64,000 nt of DNA from Paenibacillus senegalensis JC66 (GTDB lineage Bacteria > Bacillota > Bacilli > Paenibacillales > NBRC-103111): positions 656,858 to 720,857 of the forward strand of contig NZ_HE610957.1 in the NCBI RefSeq assembly GCF_000285515.1, written 5' to 3'. The notes beneath the pieces were generated by a model. The model worked only from the letters and a program-made list of their open reading frames with translations, was not told where the DNA came from and searched no databases. The translations under genes and the position numbers were made by a program. Shown here piece after piece: positions 16,676 to 26,323 of the stretch. Position 1 is the first letter of the stretch, and every line of letters begins with the position of its first letter.

Positions 16676-17440
16676 TTAAAAATCGACATAGCCCGAAGTA
16701 ATGGCCTCATAGGAAATCTCCTCCTCGGGGGTCGTGCGCAGCTCGATTATGACATTGAAATCGTTATAATCATACTGGGATTCCCGAATAAAAATATCCG
16801 GGTGCTCGATAACTTTAGTTGAAGGCATCGCCATAATTTCTTGAAGAAGCATATAATGCTTTTCATTGGAACGCAAAGTGGAGACAATGCCATCAATAAT
16901 AAAGACGTTGTTAGGGCTCATCTCATCCTCGGACAATTGACTTCTTACGGTCTGCCTAAGCAATGTAGATGACACGAATGTCCATCTCTTGTTAGAGCAT
17001 ACACTTCCTGCAATAATCGATTCGGTCTTGCCTACCCGCGGCATTCCGCGAAGGCCAATAACCTGATTGCCCTCCCGTTTGAATATTTCCCCGAGGAAAT
17101 CAACCAGCAGGCCTAATTCATCCCGAGTAAAACGAAACGTTTTCCGGTCATCTGAATCCCTTTCAATATAGCGTCCATGCCGTACAGCAAGAATATCCAC
17201 CAGCTTTGGCGGTCTTAGCGCATTTATCGTGATGTTATCAACTTTGCTTAGCATTTTTCCCATGACTTCTATTTTTTCTTCATCATTAGTCTGTAAAAGC
17301 AATCCTCTGGTGCGGTCCTCCACACCGTTTATCGTAATAATATTTATTTCCAGCATCCCCATAAGCGAGGCAATATCCCCTAGCAATCCGGGACGGTTTT
17401 TATGTATTTTGTATTCCATGTACCACTGCTTCATTTCCAA
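16676..17440 (-). CDS. ymfK: YmfK-like protein (DUF3388; ACT-like domain plus P-loop)
   Basis: Conserved Bacillales protein of unknown function, 254 aa. The first about 75 residues look like an ACT domain (HKNRPGLLGDIASLMGMLEI). Around residue 135 the sequence GLRGMPRVGKTES is a good Walker A P-loop, and VFIIDGIVST is a possible Walker B. This suggests a small-ligand-sensing ATPase or GTPase, which is inference only. TTG 17440 is preceded by GAGGTG at 7 nt. An in-frame ATG at 17434 is an alternative. A good SigA promoter lies at 17520-17548. Its neighbours, ymfJ upstream and rodZ downstream, are the same as in B. subtilis. Confidence 0.88.
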   Translation of the reverse strand: MEMKQWYMEYKIHKNRPGLLGDIASLMGMLEINIITINGVEDRTRGLLLQTNDEEKIEVMGKMLSKVDNITINALRPPKLVDILAVRHGRYIERDSDDRKTFRFTRDELGLLVDFLGEIFKREGNQVIGLRGMPRVGKTESIIAGSVCSNKRWTFVSSTLLRQTVRSQLSEDEMSPNNVFIIDGIVSTLRSNEKHYMLLQEIMAMPSTKVIEHPDIFIRESQYDYNDFNVIIELRTTPEEEISYEAITSGYVDF

Positions 17441-17519
17441 GTCCCATCACCTCACCCATCCTGACCGCACTTCCTTATTGTGACAGATTACGACACCGTT
17501 CGTGCGGTATTACTTATTC

Positions 17520-17548
17520 ATTGTACAAAAAGCAGTTGTAACGTTCAA
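17520..17548 (-). promoter_or_regulatory. SigA-type promoter for ymfK
   Basis: TTGAAC (17543-17548) and TACAAT (17520-17525) in minus reading with exact 17-nt spacing, about 80 bp upstream of the ymfK start. Confidence 0.65.
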
Positions 17549-17592
17549 CATGCAAATCGTGCTTTTGACCTAAGTTTAGTATACCATGGTTG

Positions 17593-17619
17593 CAAAAGAA
17601 AAACCTCCCATACAGGAGG
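17593..17619 (-). terminator. Intrinsic terminator after ymfJ
   Basis: CCTCC/GGAGG stem with a 6-nt loop and a TTTTTCTTTT tract in minus reading, 20 bp after the ymfJ stop. Confidence 0.8.
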
Positions 17620-17638
17620 CCCGTTATAAGTTAGAAAC

Positions 17639-17893
17639 TTATGATTGTTTAACCCATTTCATCATCAGTTTGGCAATAACATGGCGTTCACTGTCATCGG
17701 CCACATCCCATAATTCTTTAAGAACACGTTCCTCTTTGTTTTCCGGATCAATTTTATCTGCAAGGAAATTTCCGATAGCATAAGCCAGGTTAGCAATCGT
17801 CTCCTCGCTCATCCCTTTGTTTTCCGCTTCTTGGACACGATCCGAAAGGAATTCTTTCCACTTCTCAAATGATTTAAGTACAGCTGTCTCCAT
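17639..17893 (-). CDS. ymfJ: YmfJ-like DUF3243 protein
   Basis: Small cytoplasmic protein of 84 aa in the DUF3243 family, conserved across Bacillales in this position, with no known function. The sequence is mostly amphipathic helix: FEKWKEFLSDRVQEAE, then IANLAYAIGNFLADKIDP and a C-terminal ELWDVADDSERHVIAKLMMK. No cysteine cluster, signal peptide or catalytic motif is visible. ATG 17893 follows TTAGGAGGAAA. It lies between ymfI and ymfK and ends at a terminator. Confidence 0.88.
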   Translation of the reverse strand: METAVLKSFEKWKEFLSDRVQEAENKGMSEETIANLAYAIGNFLADKIDPENKEERVLKELWDVADDSERHVIAKLMMKWVKQS

Positions 17894-18024
17894 TGTATTT
17901 CCTCCTAAGAAGTTTATCTAGACATTCCGTAATATCTGCAATAAACCGGGGAAATATACGCATAGCTGAAAAACTTCATAAGGAAAAGACTTGAAGCCCG
18001 GAGAACAGCTGTGACAAGCTTCCG

Positions 18025-18777
18025 TCAAGTCAGCCAGGCCCCATTGGGACTAATGATTTGACCGTTGATGTAACCCGATTCGGGCAAGGAAAGAAAATAT
18101 ACTAAAGAAGCGATCTCTTCAGGAAGAGCTAGCCTGCCTGCGGGAATGTCGTCCCTGATCCCTGCAAGCTCACTTTCGTCGAACCGGGACAGCATTGCGG
18201 TCTGCACAGCGCCTGGAGCGATGGCATTGACGGTCACCTCAGATGGGGCAAGCTCCTTAGCCAAAGCCTTGGTAAAAGCATTGATTCCTCCTTTGGTGGT
18301 CGAGTACAGCACTTCACAGGAAGCTCCGGTAATTCCCCAGACGGAGGAAACATTAATAATACGGCCATATCTCTGGCTAACCATGTGAGGCATGAATGCT
18401 TGAGTACATAAAAAAGTACCTTTCAAGTTTACACTCATAACCTCATCCCATTCTTCCTCCGACACATCGGCCAAAAGTCCGTAGTGGGAAACCCCCGCAT
18501 TATTGACAAGGATGTCCGGCAGCAGCTGGTGATTTTCCAGCTTTTCCTTCATTCTCTCCACTTGGCTCTTGTCCCGCAAGTCGGCGGAAACAGTCAGCAC
18601 ACGGGCTCCATGGGCCATGCATGCACGAGCGACCTCATTAACCTGTTCATGCGACTGGCGATAGTGGAGAATGATGTTCAAGCCGGATTTGGCAAAGCGT
18701 TCAGCGATCGCCGCGCCAATTCCTCCGCTTGCCCCTGTAATCAGTATGGCTTGGGAAGGAAACGGCTTTCCGTTCAT
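18025..18777 (-). CDS. ymfI: SDR-family reductase YmfI (elongation factor P 5-aminopentanone reductase)
   Basis: Short-chain dehydrogenase/reductase, 250 aa. The cofactor motif is TGASGGIGAA, NNAG is present, and the catalytic residues lie in NVSSVWG and YSTTKGG (Ser, YxxxK). In B. subtilis YmfI reduces the 5-aminopentanone modification on Lys32 of elongation factor P to 5-aminopentanol. The gene overlaps the ymfH stop by 4 bp (ATGA) and follows ymfF-ymfH, the gene pair associated with the same modification, so the function is inferred with good support. By sequence alone a FabG-like role could not be excluded. Confidence 0.9.
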   Translation of the reverse strand: MNGKPFPSQAILITGASGGIGAAIAERFAKSGLNIILHYRQSHEQVNEVARACMAHGARVLTVSADLRDKSQVERMKEKLENHQLLPDILVNNAGVSHYGLLADVSEEEWDEVMSVNLKGTFLCTQAFMPHMVSQRYGRIINVSSVWGITGASCEVLYSTTKGGINAFTKALAKELAPSEVTVNAIAPGAVQTAMLSRFDESELAGIRDDIPAGRLALPEEIASLVYFLSLPESGYINGQIISPNGAWLT

Positions 18778-20060
18778 TCTTCATCTTTCCTGACTATCGA
18801 TACGGCCATCTGCTCCCAGCGGAAGTGCTCCCGCATTCTGTCGTTAATTTGCTCCAGCGTCAGGCTCTCATACACTGGCAATATCCCGAAGAAGTCGCTG
18901 CCCTTAAATAAATAATTCGTAAACTCGTTGGCCATCGCCTCTGGTGAATTAAGCATACGCAAATAATTGCCGATCTTTTTCTTCCGGCTGCGTTCAAAGT
19001 CAGACTTCTCTAATCCGGCTGCCAGTACAGGTTCGAGCAGCTCCTTGAAGCGAGCAATTAGCTTTTCCGGGTTAGGTGTATCGCCGCCGATCATGGAGAA
19101 GCAATACTCGGAGCTGATATTGTAATTAAACCCGAAGCTGTCCGAAATCAAATCCTCATCATATAACGTTTGATATATCGTGGAGCTTTGACTAAGCAGC
19201 ACATCGAGCATAACTTTAGTTGCAAGTTCTTTCTGCAGCAATTCCTTGCCTGATAACGGAGTAACCGGTTCTTTAAAGCCAAACATACATTTAGGCTCCG
19301 ATATCGGCAGATGGGTTTGCTTTATCTGCTCCTTAACTTCGCTTGGCTCCACCGGGAAGTAACGGTGAATAGCACCTTGAGAAGCTATTGATTTGGCTTG
19401 CTGATTGCTCCGTACCTGCTCGATGATGGCCTCAGGATCGACACCGCCAACAACAAATAAGCTCATATTCGCCGGGTGATAGAACGTATGGTAGCATTCG
19501 TATAAGGTTTCTTTAGTTATTTGGGCAATTGATTCCACGGTCCCGGCAATATCAATATGCACGGGGTGCTCATGATACATCGCTTCAATCAGTCCGAAAT
19601 ACACCCGCCAATCGGGATGATCCTGATACATTTTAATCTCCTGGCCGATAATCCCCTTTTCCTTTTCTACATTTTCATCTGTAAAATATGGATTTTGCAC
19701 GAAATTAATTAGCGTCTCCAGATTTTCACTGATTTGACCCGTAGCCGAAAACAAATATACGGTCCGATCAAAGCTTGTAAACGCGTTGGCTGAAGCTCCC
19801 TGGGAGGCAAACTGCGAAAAAATATCCCCTTCCGGCTCCTCAAACATTTTATGCTCTAAAAAATGGGCGATGCCGTCGGGAACCTTCACTTTGTCCTGGC
19901 CCTCAACCTGAAAATGATTGTCAATAGAGCCGTATTTAGTAGAGAAGGTGGCGTATGTTTTCTGGAATCCCGGTTTCGGGAGGATATATACCTTAAGGCC
20001 ATTATCAAGCTGTTCTGTGTAGAGGGTTTCGTTCAATCTCTCGTAATTGATCTTCTGCAT
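18774..20060 (-). CDS. ymfH: M16 family zinc peptidase YmfH, EF-P modification associated
   Basis: Pitrilysin-type protein, 428 aa. The inverted zinc motif HxxEH is intact in IAHFLEHKMFEEP near residue 68, and the third ligand glutamate is probably in EKEKGIIGQEIKMY. The C-terminal half is the usual inactive M16 lobe (FKELLEPVLAAGLEKSDFERS). It pairs with ymfF, which lacks the zinc motif, as in heterodimeric M16 proteases. In B. subtilis the pair is linked to EF-P 5-aminopentanol modification. It starts at ATG 20060, 4 bp after the ymfF stop, and overlaps ymfI. Confidence 0.92.
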   Translation of the reverse strand: MQKINYERLNETLYTEQLDNGLKVYILPKPGFQKTYATFSTKYGSIDNHFQVEGQDKVKVPDGIAHFLEHKMFEEPEGDIFSQFASQGASANAFTSFDRTVYLFSATGQISENLETLINFVQNPYFTDENVEKEKGIIGQEIKMYQDHPDWRVYFGLIEAMYHEHPVHIDIAGTVESIAQITKETLYECYHTFYHPANMSLFVVGGVDPEAIIEQVRSNQQAKSIASQGAIHRYFPVEPSEVKEQIKQTHLPISEPKCMFGFKEPVTPLSGKELLQKELATKVMLDVLLSQSSTIYQTLYDEDLISDSFGFNYNISSEYCFSMIGGDTPNPEKLIARFKELLEPVLAAGLEKSDFERSRKKKIGNYLRMLNSPEAMANEFTNYLFKGSDFFGILPVYESLTLEQINDRMREHFRWEQMAVSIVRKDEE

Positions 20061-20063
20061 CGG

Positions 20064-21347
20064 TTATTTCCCCTCCTTATCCCGCAAAAAATATATCGTA
20101 TCCAGCTGCATGCGGCTCGCTGCCTCGCGGACCGATTCCAGTGTGCTGCCGTTGATATCGGTAATCAGCTCATTTACTGTGCGTTCGCGGCCGGATAAAA
20201 TATTATTGAAATCAAAGGCGATAATTTCGAATGCTGCATCCTTGATTTCCTTTAATTGATTAACGATCATCGCTTTCGTCTGCGACATCTCCAGTTCACT
20301 GATTTCACCCTGGCTCATTGCATTCAATTGCTTGCGGATAATATCCACTGCTTTTTCAAAATTTTCGATCTCAATCCCTGATTGAATGGTCAGAATGCCT
20401 TTATGGCCGTCCAGCCTCGAGGAAGCGTAATAAGCCAGACTCGCCTTCTCCCTTACGTTAATGAATAGCTTGGAGTGAGGATAGGCGCCCAATATTCCAT
20501 TATACATTAAAGCATCGGCATATCCGTCCTCTGCATAGGTGACGCTTCCTTTCAAGCCCATATTGAGCTTACCCTGGCTTACCTCGAGCCTTTCCACCAC
20601 TTCATTTATTTCGCGCTGTTCTCTTGGTTCTGCCGGAGCAATGTCGTATGCCGGATTTTGGGCGCGCCGAATTTGGAAGCTCTTGGAGACCATTGCCTCC
20701 ACCTCTTCAAGAGTCGTATTGCCTATGACATAAAGATCAATAGGCGATTCAGCGAGCCACTGCTGATACGCTTGATACAGCTGATCGGGTTCCAGCTCCG
20801 GAAGATCCTCCAGCCGGCCCAGCGGATGCAGCCGGTAAGGGTCTCCTTTAAACATTTCTTCCAGACAACGTTCTGCGGCATAGCGGATTTTATCATTAAT
20901 AATCGATTTTATTCTTTTTTCCAGCGTTTGTTTCTCCGAGTCCACATACTTGGATAGAAATTTTCCGTTCTCTTCGGCAGGCAGCGTAATGACTTCACCA
21001 AGGAAATCAAGACCCTGTTTCAGCAGTGAATCCGATCCGGAAATGTAACGCTCTTCAATGATGTCCAGACGAAACTGGATCATCTGATAATTTCCACGCT
21101 TATAAATGTCAAAGCCAAACCCGGCTCCATATAATTCATCCAATCTTTGTCTGAACTGCCTTGTTTCCGGATAAGACTGTGTTCCTCTTCTCAGCACAAA
21201 AGGAATTAATGCCGTCGAGGTAACTTGTTCTTCTCTTAACGGAGCACCTATGAATGCGCTGATCGCATAGGTCTTAAAGCGGTCAGTAGGCAGGACATGC
21301 AGTCGGATTTGCTGAATCTCACTGCGTTGAAAGGTAGAATGATTCAA
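20064..21347 (-). CDS. ymfF: Inactive M16 family subunit YmfF, EF-P modification associated
   Basis: 427-aa pitrilysin-fold protein. In the position where active members have HxxEH this one has FVLRRGTQSYPETRQF, so no zinc site remains. The R/Y-containing C-lobe (YHASSRLDGHKG-type; here ASLAYYASSRLDGHKG) is conserved as in non-catalytic partners. It likely forms a heterodimer with YmfH. The start is TTG 21347 with GGGAG about 11 nt upstream, which is a long spacing. The N-terminal alignment supports it, but a slightly different start is possible. It is the first gene of ymfF-ymfH-ymfI. Confidence 0.9.
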   Translation of the reverse strand: MNHSTFQRSEIQQIRLHVLPTDRFKTYAISAFIGAPLREEQVTSTALIPFVLRRGTQSYPETRQFRQRLDELYGAGFGFDIYKRGNYQMIQFRLDIIEERYISGSDSLLKQGLDFLGEVITLPAEENGKFLSKYVDSEKQTLEKRIKSIINDKIRYAAERCLEEMFKGDPYRLHPLGRLEDLPELEPDQLYQAYQQWLAESPIDLYVIGNTTLEEVEAMVSKSFQIRRAQNPAYDIAPAEPREQREINEVVERLEVSQGKLNMGLKGSVTYAEDGYADALMYNGILGAYPHSKLFINVREKASLAYYASSRLDGHKGILTIQSGIEIENFEKAVDIIRKQLNAMSQGEISELEMSQTKAMIVNQLKEIKDAAFEIIAFDFNNILSGRERTVNELITDINGSTLESVREAASRMQLDTIYFLRDKEGK

Positions 21348-21448
21348 TTTTATACTTGCTCCCTTCTGCTCTGGGGCGTAAATAATTGCGTACTATCAAC
21401 AATTTTATTCCTTATCGCCCTTGCTAATACCCATTATATTCCTTCGTA

Positions 21449-21480
21449 ATGAGAAGAAGCAACCGGACCCGGCTGCTTCC
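21449..21480 (-). terminator. Intrinsic terminator after sleB
   Basis: 11-bp stem GAAGCAGCCGG/CCGGTTGCTTC with one G-U pair and a 2-nt centre, followed in minus reading by TTCTC. It lies just after the sleB stop. Confidence 0.78.
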
Positions 21481-21494
21481 ATCCTTTGATTATT

Positions 21495-22256
21495 CTATAT
21501 ACAGAAAATGTGCTTTCCGATTTTCTTAACCTGTTGCCGCGTCCAAATCCAGGCTGAAGTAGCGGTATCGGGATTAAAATAATATTCACAGCCATTGGAT
21601 GGATCCCAGCCGTTTAGAGCATCCATCACGGCCTTCCTCGCTGTTTCGTTAGGAGTAAGCCAAATTTGTCCATCTGCTACAGCAGTAAAGGCTCCCGGCT
21701 GGAAAATGACTCCTGAAATCGTATTGGGAAAATCTGCTGATTTCAACCGGTTCAGGATGACAGCAGCAACGGCTACCTGACCTACATAAGGCTCTCCACG
21801 AGCTTCTCCATAGACAGCATTAGCCATAATCTGAATATCGTTTTCTGTTACATTTGCACGAGGAGAAGTCGTTAGATTGGCATTATCTCCTGCAGCTTCA
21901 CCACCGCCGGCAGTGCCTCCCCCGCCTCCGGGTGCGGAAGGGCTCCAATTTTTTGTAGCGCGGGACAGCATATCTTTCGTTTTCGCTCCTACAACTCCGT
22001 CCACTGTCAAGCCAAACTCACCTTGAAACCACTTGACAGCCTTTAACGTCCGATAACCGAAATCGCCATCGATATTGTAATTATAGAATCCAAGAAATTT
22101 TAACCTGCCCTGCAGCTCGTAAACATCATCGCCTTTATTCCCATATTTAATTACATTTTGACTGAAAACCTCGGTCGTGGCTTCAGGCTTAAGTTCCATG
22201 GTACAAAAAAAGGCCACTAGGAGCAAACAAGTAATAAATATTAGCCGTTTATTCAT
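21495..22256 (-). CDS. sleB: Spore cortex-lytic cell wall hydrolase SleB
   Basis: Secreted germination lytic transglycosylase acting on muramic-lactam cortex peptidoglycan. It has a signal peptide (MNKRLIFITCLLLVAFFCTM), then a peptidoglycan-binding domain at about residues 40-95 (GDDVYELQGRLKFLGFYN). A Gly-rich linker at about 105-130 follows, then the Hydrolase_2 domain with NAVYGEARGEPYVGQ, whose Glu is the catalytic residue, ending near FNPDTATSAWIWTR. Length is 253 aa, slightly shorter than B. subtilis SleB (about 305). ypeB, its usual partner, is not adjacent, which is unusual. A SigG-like promoter is possible at 22304-22331. Confidence 0.9.
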   Translation of the reverse strand: MNKRLIFITCLLLVAFFCTMELKPEATTEVFSQNVIKYGNKGDDVYELQGRLKFLGFYNYNIDGDFGYRTLKAVKWFQGEFGLTVDGVVGAKTKDMLSRATKNWSPSAPGGGGGTAGGGEAAGDNANLTTSPRANVTENDIQIMANAVYGEARGEPYVGQVAVAAVILNRLKSADFPNTISGVIFQPGAFTAVADGQIWLTPNETARKAVMDALNGWDPSNGCEYYFNPDTATSAWIWTRQQVKKIGKHIFCI

Positions 22257-22303
22257 TTCTGCCCAACCTTTCTGTTTTGTGTAAGTGCTGTAAGTTGAGT
22301 TTA

Positions 22304-22331
22304 TTATTTGAAACGCAAGTCGCTTCTATAC
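22304..22331 (-). promoter_or_regulatory. Possible SigG-type promoter for sleB
   Basis: GTATA (22327-22331) and CAAATAA (22304-22310) in minus reading, spaced 16 nt, resemble the forespore consensus (GnATA and CATnnTA). The match is imperfect, but SigG control is expected for sleB. Confidence 0.35.
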
Positions 22332-22387
22332 GTCTGCCCAAGTTAAATGCATGAAGAATACAGCAGCTGCTTTTATAACTCTTACAA

Positions 22388-22477
22388 GATGGTATTTGGC
22401 TGCTATTTGCACCTGCAGATTGTATCTGGCTGCTATTTGCTCCTATAGATAGTATCCGGCGCTAGTCGCACTTTTGG
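22388..22477. repeat. 30-bp tandem repeat between ftsK and sleB (3 copies)
   Basis: Three consecutive 30-bp units starting with GAT at 22388, 22418 and 22448. The core GTATCTGGCTGCTATTTGC is shared, and the third copy is divergent. No ORF with a ribosome site covers it. It lies between the ftsK terminator and the sleB promoter region. Confidence 0.8.
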
Positions 22478-22543
22478 CCGAAAATAAGGTTTTTGTACAT
22501 GGCAAAAGCTTAGGAGACAGCTGGCCTGCTTCTTGGCCCGTTC

Positions 22544-22595
22544 ACAAAAAAACAAGCTGTCCGCAGCCCGTAACGACTTGGGAAACAGCTTGTTT
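22544..22595 (-). terminator. Intrinsic terminator after ftsK
   Basis: AACAAGCTGT/ACAGCTTGTT stem (22551-22560, 22585-22594) with a 24-nt loop and a run of T in minus reading. It lies about 135 bp past the ftsK stop. Confidence 0.78.
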
Positions 22596-22729
22596 GATAC
22601 AGGATGAGCAGCTTTTCGGGCTCGATCCTCGGCAATATCTATTCGACCTAGAGAGCGAACACTTGTTTTGCGGTTGGGCCTATGAAATGCTCTCCGAATG
22701 TCCTTTGTTTCTATAATTCATGGACTGCG

Positions 22730-25198
22730 TTAGGAACTCATACGGCTTTGTTGAAATTGTTCCATAGTTACCAGCACTTCCCGCGGCTTGCTTCCTTCAT
22801 AAGGACCGACAATTCCTTTGGCCTCCATGGAATCAATTAACCGGGCAGCCCTTGTATAACCAACCCTCATCCTTCTTTGCAGCAGAGAAACGGATGCTTG
22901 CTTCGCTTCCAGTACGATCTGTACCGCCTGCTCGAACAATTCATCCTCGAATTCTTCGCCTTGATCTGCAACCTCTTCAATTTCCGGAACCATTTCTTCC
23001 TGATAATTAGCCGACTCCTGATCTTTACAAAACTTCACAACGGCCTCGACTTCTTTATCCGAAAGGAATGCCCCTTGCACCCTGATCGGTTTGGATGCTC
23101 CAACAGGCATAAACAGCATATCTCCCCGCCCCAGCAGCTTTTCCGCGCCTCCCATATCCAGAATGGTACGGGAATCGACCTGAGATGATACGCCAAACGC
23201 TATTCTCGATGGAATGTTCGCTTTAATAACCCCGGTAATGACATCAACCGATGGACGCTGAGTCGCAATAATTAGATGAATTCCTGCAGCGCGGGCCATT
23301 TGAGCCAGACGGATGATGGCATCTTCAACATCATTAGCCGCAACCATCATAAGATCCGCCAACTCATCGACAATGACGACGATAAGAGGCAGCGGTTCCC
23401 CGTTCGTATCGCTCGCTTCATCGGCAATCAATGAATTGTAGCCTTCGATATTACGCGTTCCGCTCTTGGAAAACAGCTCATATCTTTTTTCCATCTCCAC
23501 AACGACTTTCTTCAAGGCCAAGGACGCCCGCCGCGGATCGGTCACAACCGGAGCCAACAAATGCGGAATCCCGTTGTACACATTCAATTCGACCATCTTC
23601 GGGTCGATCATTAGAAACTTGACCTCTGATGGCTTCGCTTTGTACAAAATACTCGTAATAATCCCATTGATACATACCGATTTCCCCGATCCTGTAGCTC
23701 CTGCTACCAAAAGGTGAGGCATCTTGGCCAGATTGGCGACAATCGGCTGTCCGGTTATATCGCGGCCAAGGGAAATGGACAGCTTAGCATCCGAATCGTA
23801 AAAAGCGGTGCTTTCCATTACCTCGCGCAAAGTCACCATCGATACCTCCGTATTGGGCACCTCAATTCCAATAGCCGATTTGCCCGGTATCGGCGCCTCC
23901 ATCCGGATATCCTTCGCGGCCAAAGCGAGAGCAATATCATCTGTTAAGCCGACAATTCGGCTGACCTTGACTCCGGTATCCGGTTGGATCTCATAACGGG
24001 TAACAGCAGGACCGATAACTACGTCCAGCACCTTAGCCCTAACACCGAAGCTTTCCAGGGTCATTTCCAGTTTCTTGGCATTTGCCTTGTTATCCAAATG
24101 GTTTGAACCTCGGCCAACACCGATAGGCTTGGACAGAAGTCCAAAGTCGGGAAGCTGGTAAGGCTTCTCCCGCGCTTCCTCAGAGGCATTGCTGAACGCA
24201 AGCTCCTCCTGGTCAGCGGCTCCTTCCGTTGTCTCTGCAGGCTTAGCCTTGGTTTCCAGCGGCTTCGGAGGAATAGCTTCTTCCTGCTGAAGATGATCCC
24301 GGAAATCCCGTATAACCGGAATCGCCTCTTCCTCCTGTTTAATTCCCATCTGTTCCGCCAAATTCACAGGGGAGGCGTCTCTTTCTGCAGGCTTCTCTTT
24401 TTTCGATAATAATTGCACAAAAACTGAAGGCTTCTTCTCGTCCGGCTCGATAATTGGGCTTTCTATTGCCTCCTCTTCGTCCTCCTCGTCCGCTACAATC
24501 ACTTCCACAGGTTTTTTCAGCTTGCTGGAAGGAATTTGCCGAGTGTTTAATTTCTTCTTCTTGCTGCCGGACGGCTTGGAAAACCTTTTAATCAGCTTAT
24601 CTCTCACTGAGGTTAACCAGGCAGAACCTTTTTTGAACACATCGACCAAAGAGATCCCCGTAACAAGAATAAAGGCAGCTGCAAAAATGGCATAGACAAT
24701 CAGTCTCGAGCCCCAAACTCCAAACAGCATATGTAAGGCGGCATATAGAAAAGCACCGATCATTCCTCCGCCTACCGGCGAGGTCAACAGCAGACTGGCA
24801 TCCTCAGCTCCAATGCCGGCAATCATACGCTCCCACGTTTCCGTAATAATGAGCGAGGAGTTTACAGGATTGCCCTGAGTCTCGACAATGGTCATCATTG
24901 ACATATGATTAAGCAATATGAGACCAACTATGGCCAGAAGGATTCCCGTCTTCTTGGAAGTCCATTTCTTCGGCCAGGCACGATTGATCATGATATAAAC
25001 CGCAACATAAATACAAATGAGCGGGATGACAAAGTCGAGCACCCCGATTAAAAAACGTGACATATAAGTCAAGACCCGAGCGACTGAGCCTTGACGAGAT
25101 AGAGCGATTACGGACAAAATGATAATAGCTATCCCGTAAAGTTCAAATTTAATGGCCAGCTTGCCATCGCCCTTCTTTTTCCTGCGTTTTGCCAACAA
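22730..25198 (-). CDS. DNA translocase FtsK/SpoIIIE
   Basis: Septal DNA pump, 822 aa. The N-terminal about 200 residues hold several transmembrane helices ([44 protein letters not shown] and others). A charged linker is at 210-340. The alpha/beta motor domain has Walker [13 protein letters not shown] and [14 protein letters not shown] as Walker B, with [21 protein letters not shown]. The C-terminal gamma winged-helix, which reads KOPS-like sites, includes [22 protein letters not shown] start at 25198 lies 7 nt from GGAGG. Its position next to ylzJ and tepA equals spoIIIE in B. subtilis. A second FtsK paralogue outside the window would be needed to say which role this copy has. Confidence 0.95.
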   Translation of the reverse strand: MLAKRRKKKGDGKLAIKFELYGIAIIILSVIALSRQGSVARVLTYMSRFLIGVLDFVIPLICIYVAVYIMINRAWPKKWTSKKTGILLAIVGLILLNHMSMMTIVETQGNPVNSSLIITETWERMIAGIGAEDASLLLTSPVGGGMIGAFLYAALHMLFGVWGSRLIVYAIFAAAFILVTGISLVDVFKKGSAWLTSVRDKLIKRFSKPSGSKKKKLNTRQIPSSKLKKPVEVIVADEEDEEEAIESPIIEPDEKKPSVFVQLLSKKEKPAERDASPVNLAEQMGIKQEEEAIPVIRDFRDHLQQEEAIPPKPLETKAKPAETTEGAADQEELAFSNASEEAREKPYQLPDFGLLSKPIGVGRGSNHLDNKANAKKLEMTLESFGVRAKVLDVVIGPAVTRYEIQPDTGVKVSRIVGLTDDIALALAAKDIRMEAPIPGKSAIGIEVPNTEVSMVTLREVMESTAFYDSDAKLSISLGRDITGQPIVANLAKMPHLLVAGATGSGKSVCINGIITSILYKAKPSEVKFLMIDPKMVELNVYNGIPHLLAPVVTDPRRASLALKKVVVEMEKRYELFSKSGTRNIEGYNSLIADEASDTNGEPLPLIVVIVDELADLMMVAANDVEDAIIRLAQMARAAGIHLIIATQRPSVDVITGVIKANIPSRIAFGVSSQVDSRTILDMGGAEKLLGRGDMLFMPVGASKPIRVQGAFLSDKEVEAVVKFCKDQESANYQEEMVPEIEEVADQGEEFEDELFEQAVQIVLEAKQASVSLLQRRMRVGYTRAARLIDSMEAKGIVGPYEGSKPREVLVTMEQFQQSRMSS

Positions 25199-25243
25199 AA
25201 GCCACCTCCGCCCCTATTATAACACACGTGAGGACAAAGTATA

Positions 25244-25274
25244 GCAGCCCGCTCGGCGCAAGCGAACAGGCTGC
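25244..25274 (-). terminator. Hairpin after ylzJ, possible terminator
   Basis: GCAGCC/GGCTGC stem extended by CGCT/AGCG, lying between the ylzJ stop and the ftsK start. A clean T-run is lacking, so termination is uncertain. Confidence 0.4.
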
Positions 25275-25301
25275 TTCAGGGGGCGTAAACAAGGCAGGGA
25301 A

Positions 25302-25526
25302 CTATGAATACGCTGGCGGAAAGGTAATGATCGTGCCCGGCGAATAGGAAGGGTTGAGATAATGATCAGCGATCGGACTGAAGATTCGTACAATTTTGGC
25401 CTGATTTGCGTTCACCATCTGCACCTGGATGTCTATTCCATCAAGCTGAATGTGCTGGAATTCATAATTGGCCTCATCCATCCCCTGAAAGATTAGCTCC
25501 TCTGGCATTGGAGAGTAAATCGTCAT
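25302..25526 (-). CDS. ylzJ: YlzJ-like protein
   Basis: 74-aa protein of the YlzJ family, function unknown, found in Bacillales between tepA and spoIIIE. It begins [18 protein letters not shown] and contains the segment [20 protein letters not shown] and a Pro/Tyr-rich tail. No signal peptide or transmembrane helix is visible. The ATG overlaps the tepA stop by 4 bp (ATGA), so the two are translationally coupled and may act together. Confidence 0.85.
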   Translation of the reverse strand: MTIYSPMPEELIFQGMDEANYEFQHIQLDGIDIQVQMVNANQAKIVRIFSPIADHYLNPSYSPGTIITFPPAYS

Positions 25527-26323
25527 TGCATAACACTCCCTTGCTGGGCTTGTCTTCTCTCCTCAATCATTCGGTTCAGTTCGGACATTGCTTCTCCTAC
25601 ACCGCCTACTGTGTCAATCAGGCCATAAGTGACCGCTTCCTGGCCTATGACTGTCGTCCCTATATCGCGTGTAAGTTCACCTGTTTTAAACATCAGCTCC
25701 TTGATCTTCTCCTCGGTAATGCGTGAATGCCGGGTAATGAACTGGATGATTCTTTCCTGCATCTTATCCATGTACTCGAACGTTTGCGGAACACCTATGA
25801 CCATGCCATTCATGCGGATGGGATGAATCGTCATGGTAGCCGATTCGGCAATCACCGAATAATCCGAGGATACCGCAATCGGCACTCCAATGCTGTGTCC
25901 CCCTCCCAGCACCAGAGTAACTGTTGGCTTGGATACAGAAGCGAGCATTTCGGCTATCGCCAGACCCGCTTCAACATCTCCCCCTACAGTATTCAGAATG
26001 ACCATAATCCCTTCAATCTTTGGATTTTGTTCAGCCGCAACCAGCTGAGGAATAAGATGCTCATACTTTGTTGTTTTGTTTTGAGGAGGCAGAATTAAAT
26101 GCCCTTCGACTTGTCCGATAATGGTTAAGCAGAACACATTGGATTCTGTTGTGGGAATCTGGGTTTGGCCCAGCTGTTGGATGTTTTCTAAAGGAGCATT
26201 TTTTCTCGGCTCCAAAGCAGGCTGGCTCGGCGGCTGTACGGGAGGCTGGACCGGGGGGGATGTCGGTTCTACAGGTGGCTGATCAGGTCCGGCCTGACGA
26301 TAAGTTCGATCTGACGGATTCAT
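25523..26323 (-). CDS. tepA: ClpP-fold serine protease TepA (YmfB)
   Basis: Cytosolic ClpP-class protease, called translocation-enhancing protein in B. subtilis and later linked to spore protein degradation. The Pro-rich N-terminus ([15 protein letters not shown]) is variable. The ClpP/crotonase core starts about residue 75, with [16 protein letters not shown], the nucleophile in [14 protein letters not shown] and the His in [11 protein letters not shown]. Length is 266 aa. The start ATG 26323 has AGGAGG 8 nt upstream. An in-frame upstream codon at 26347 is rejected because the same ribosome site lies after it. It is followed by ylzJ with a 4-bp overlap. Confidence 0.9.
   Translation of the reverse strand: MNPSDRTYRQAGPDQPPVEPTSPPVQPPVQPPSQPALEPRKNAPLENIQQLGQTQIPTTESNVFCLTIIGQVEGHLILPPQNKTTKYEHLIPQLVAAEQNPKIEGIMVILNTVGGDVEAGLAIAEMLASVSKPTVTLVLGGGHSIGVPIAVSSDYSVIAESATMTIHPIRMNGMVIGVPQTFEYMDKMQERIIQFITRHSRITEEKIKELMFKTGELTRDIGTTVIGQEAVTYGLIDTVGGVGEAMSELNRMIEERRQAQQGSVMQ

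Noticed and set aside
25206-25224. TGTTATAAT extended -10 upstream of ftsK
   Set aside because: It lies so close to the ribosome site that the transcript would start inside it, and no -35 is present.
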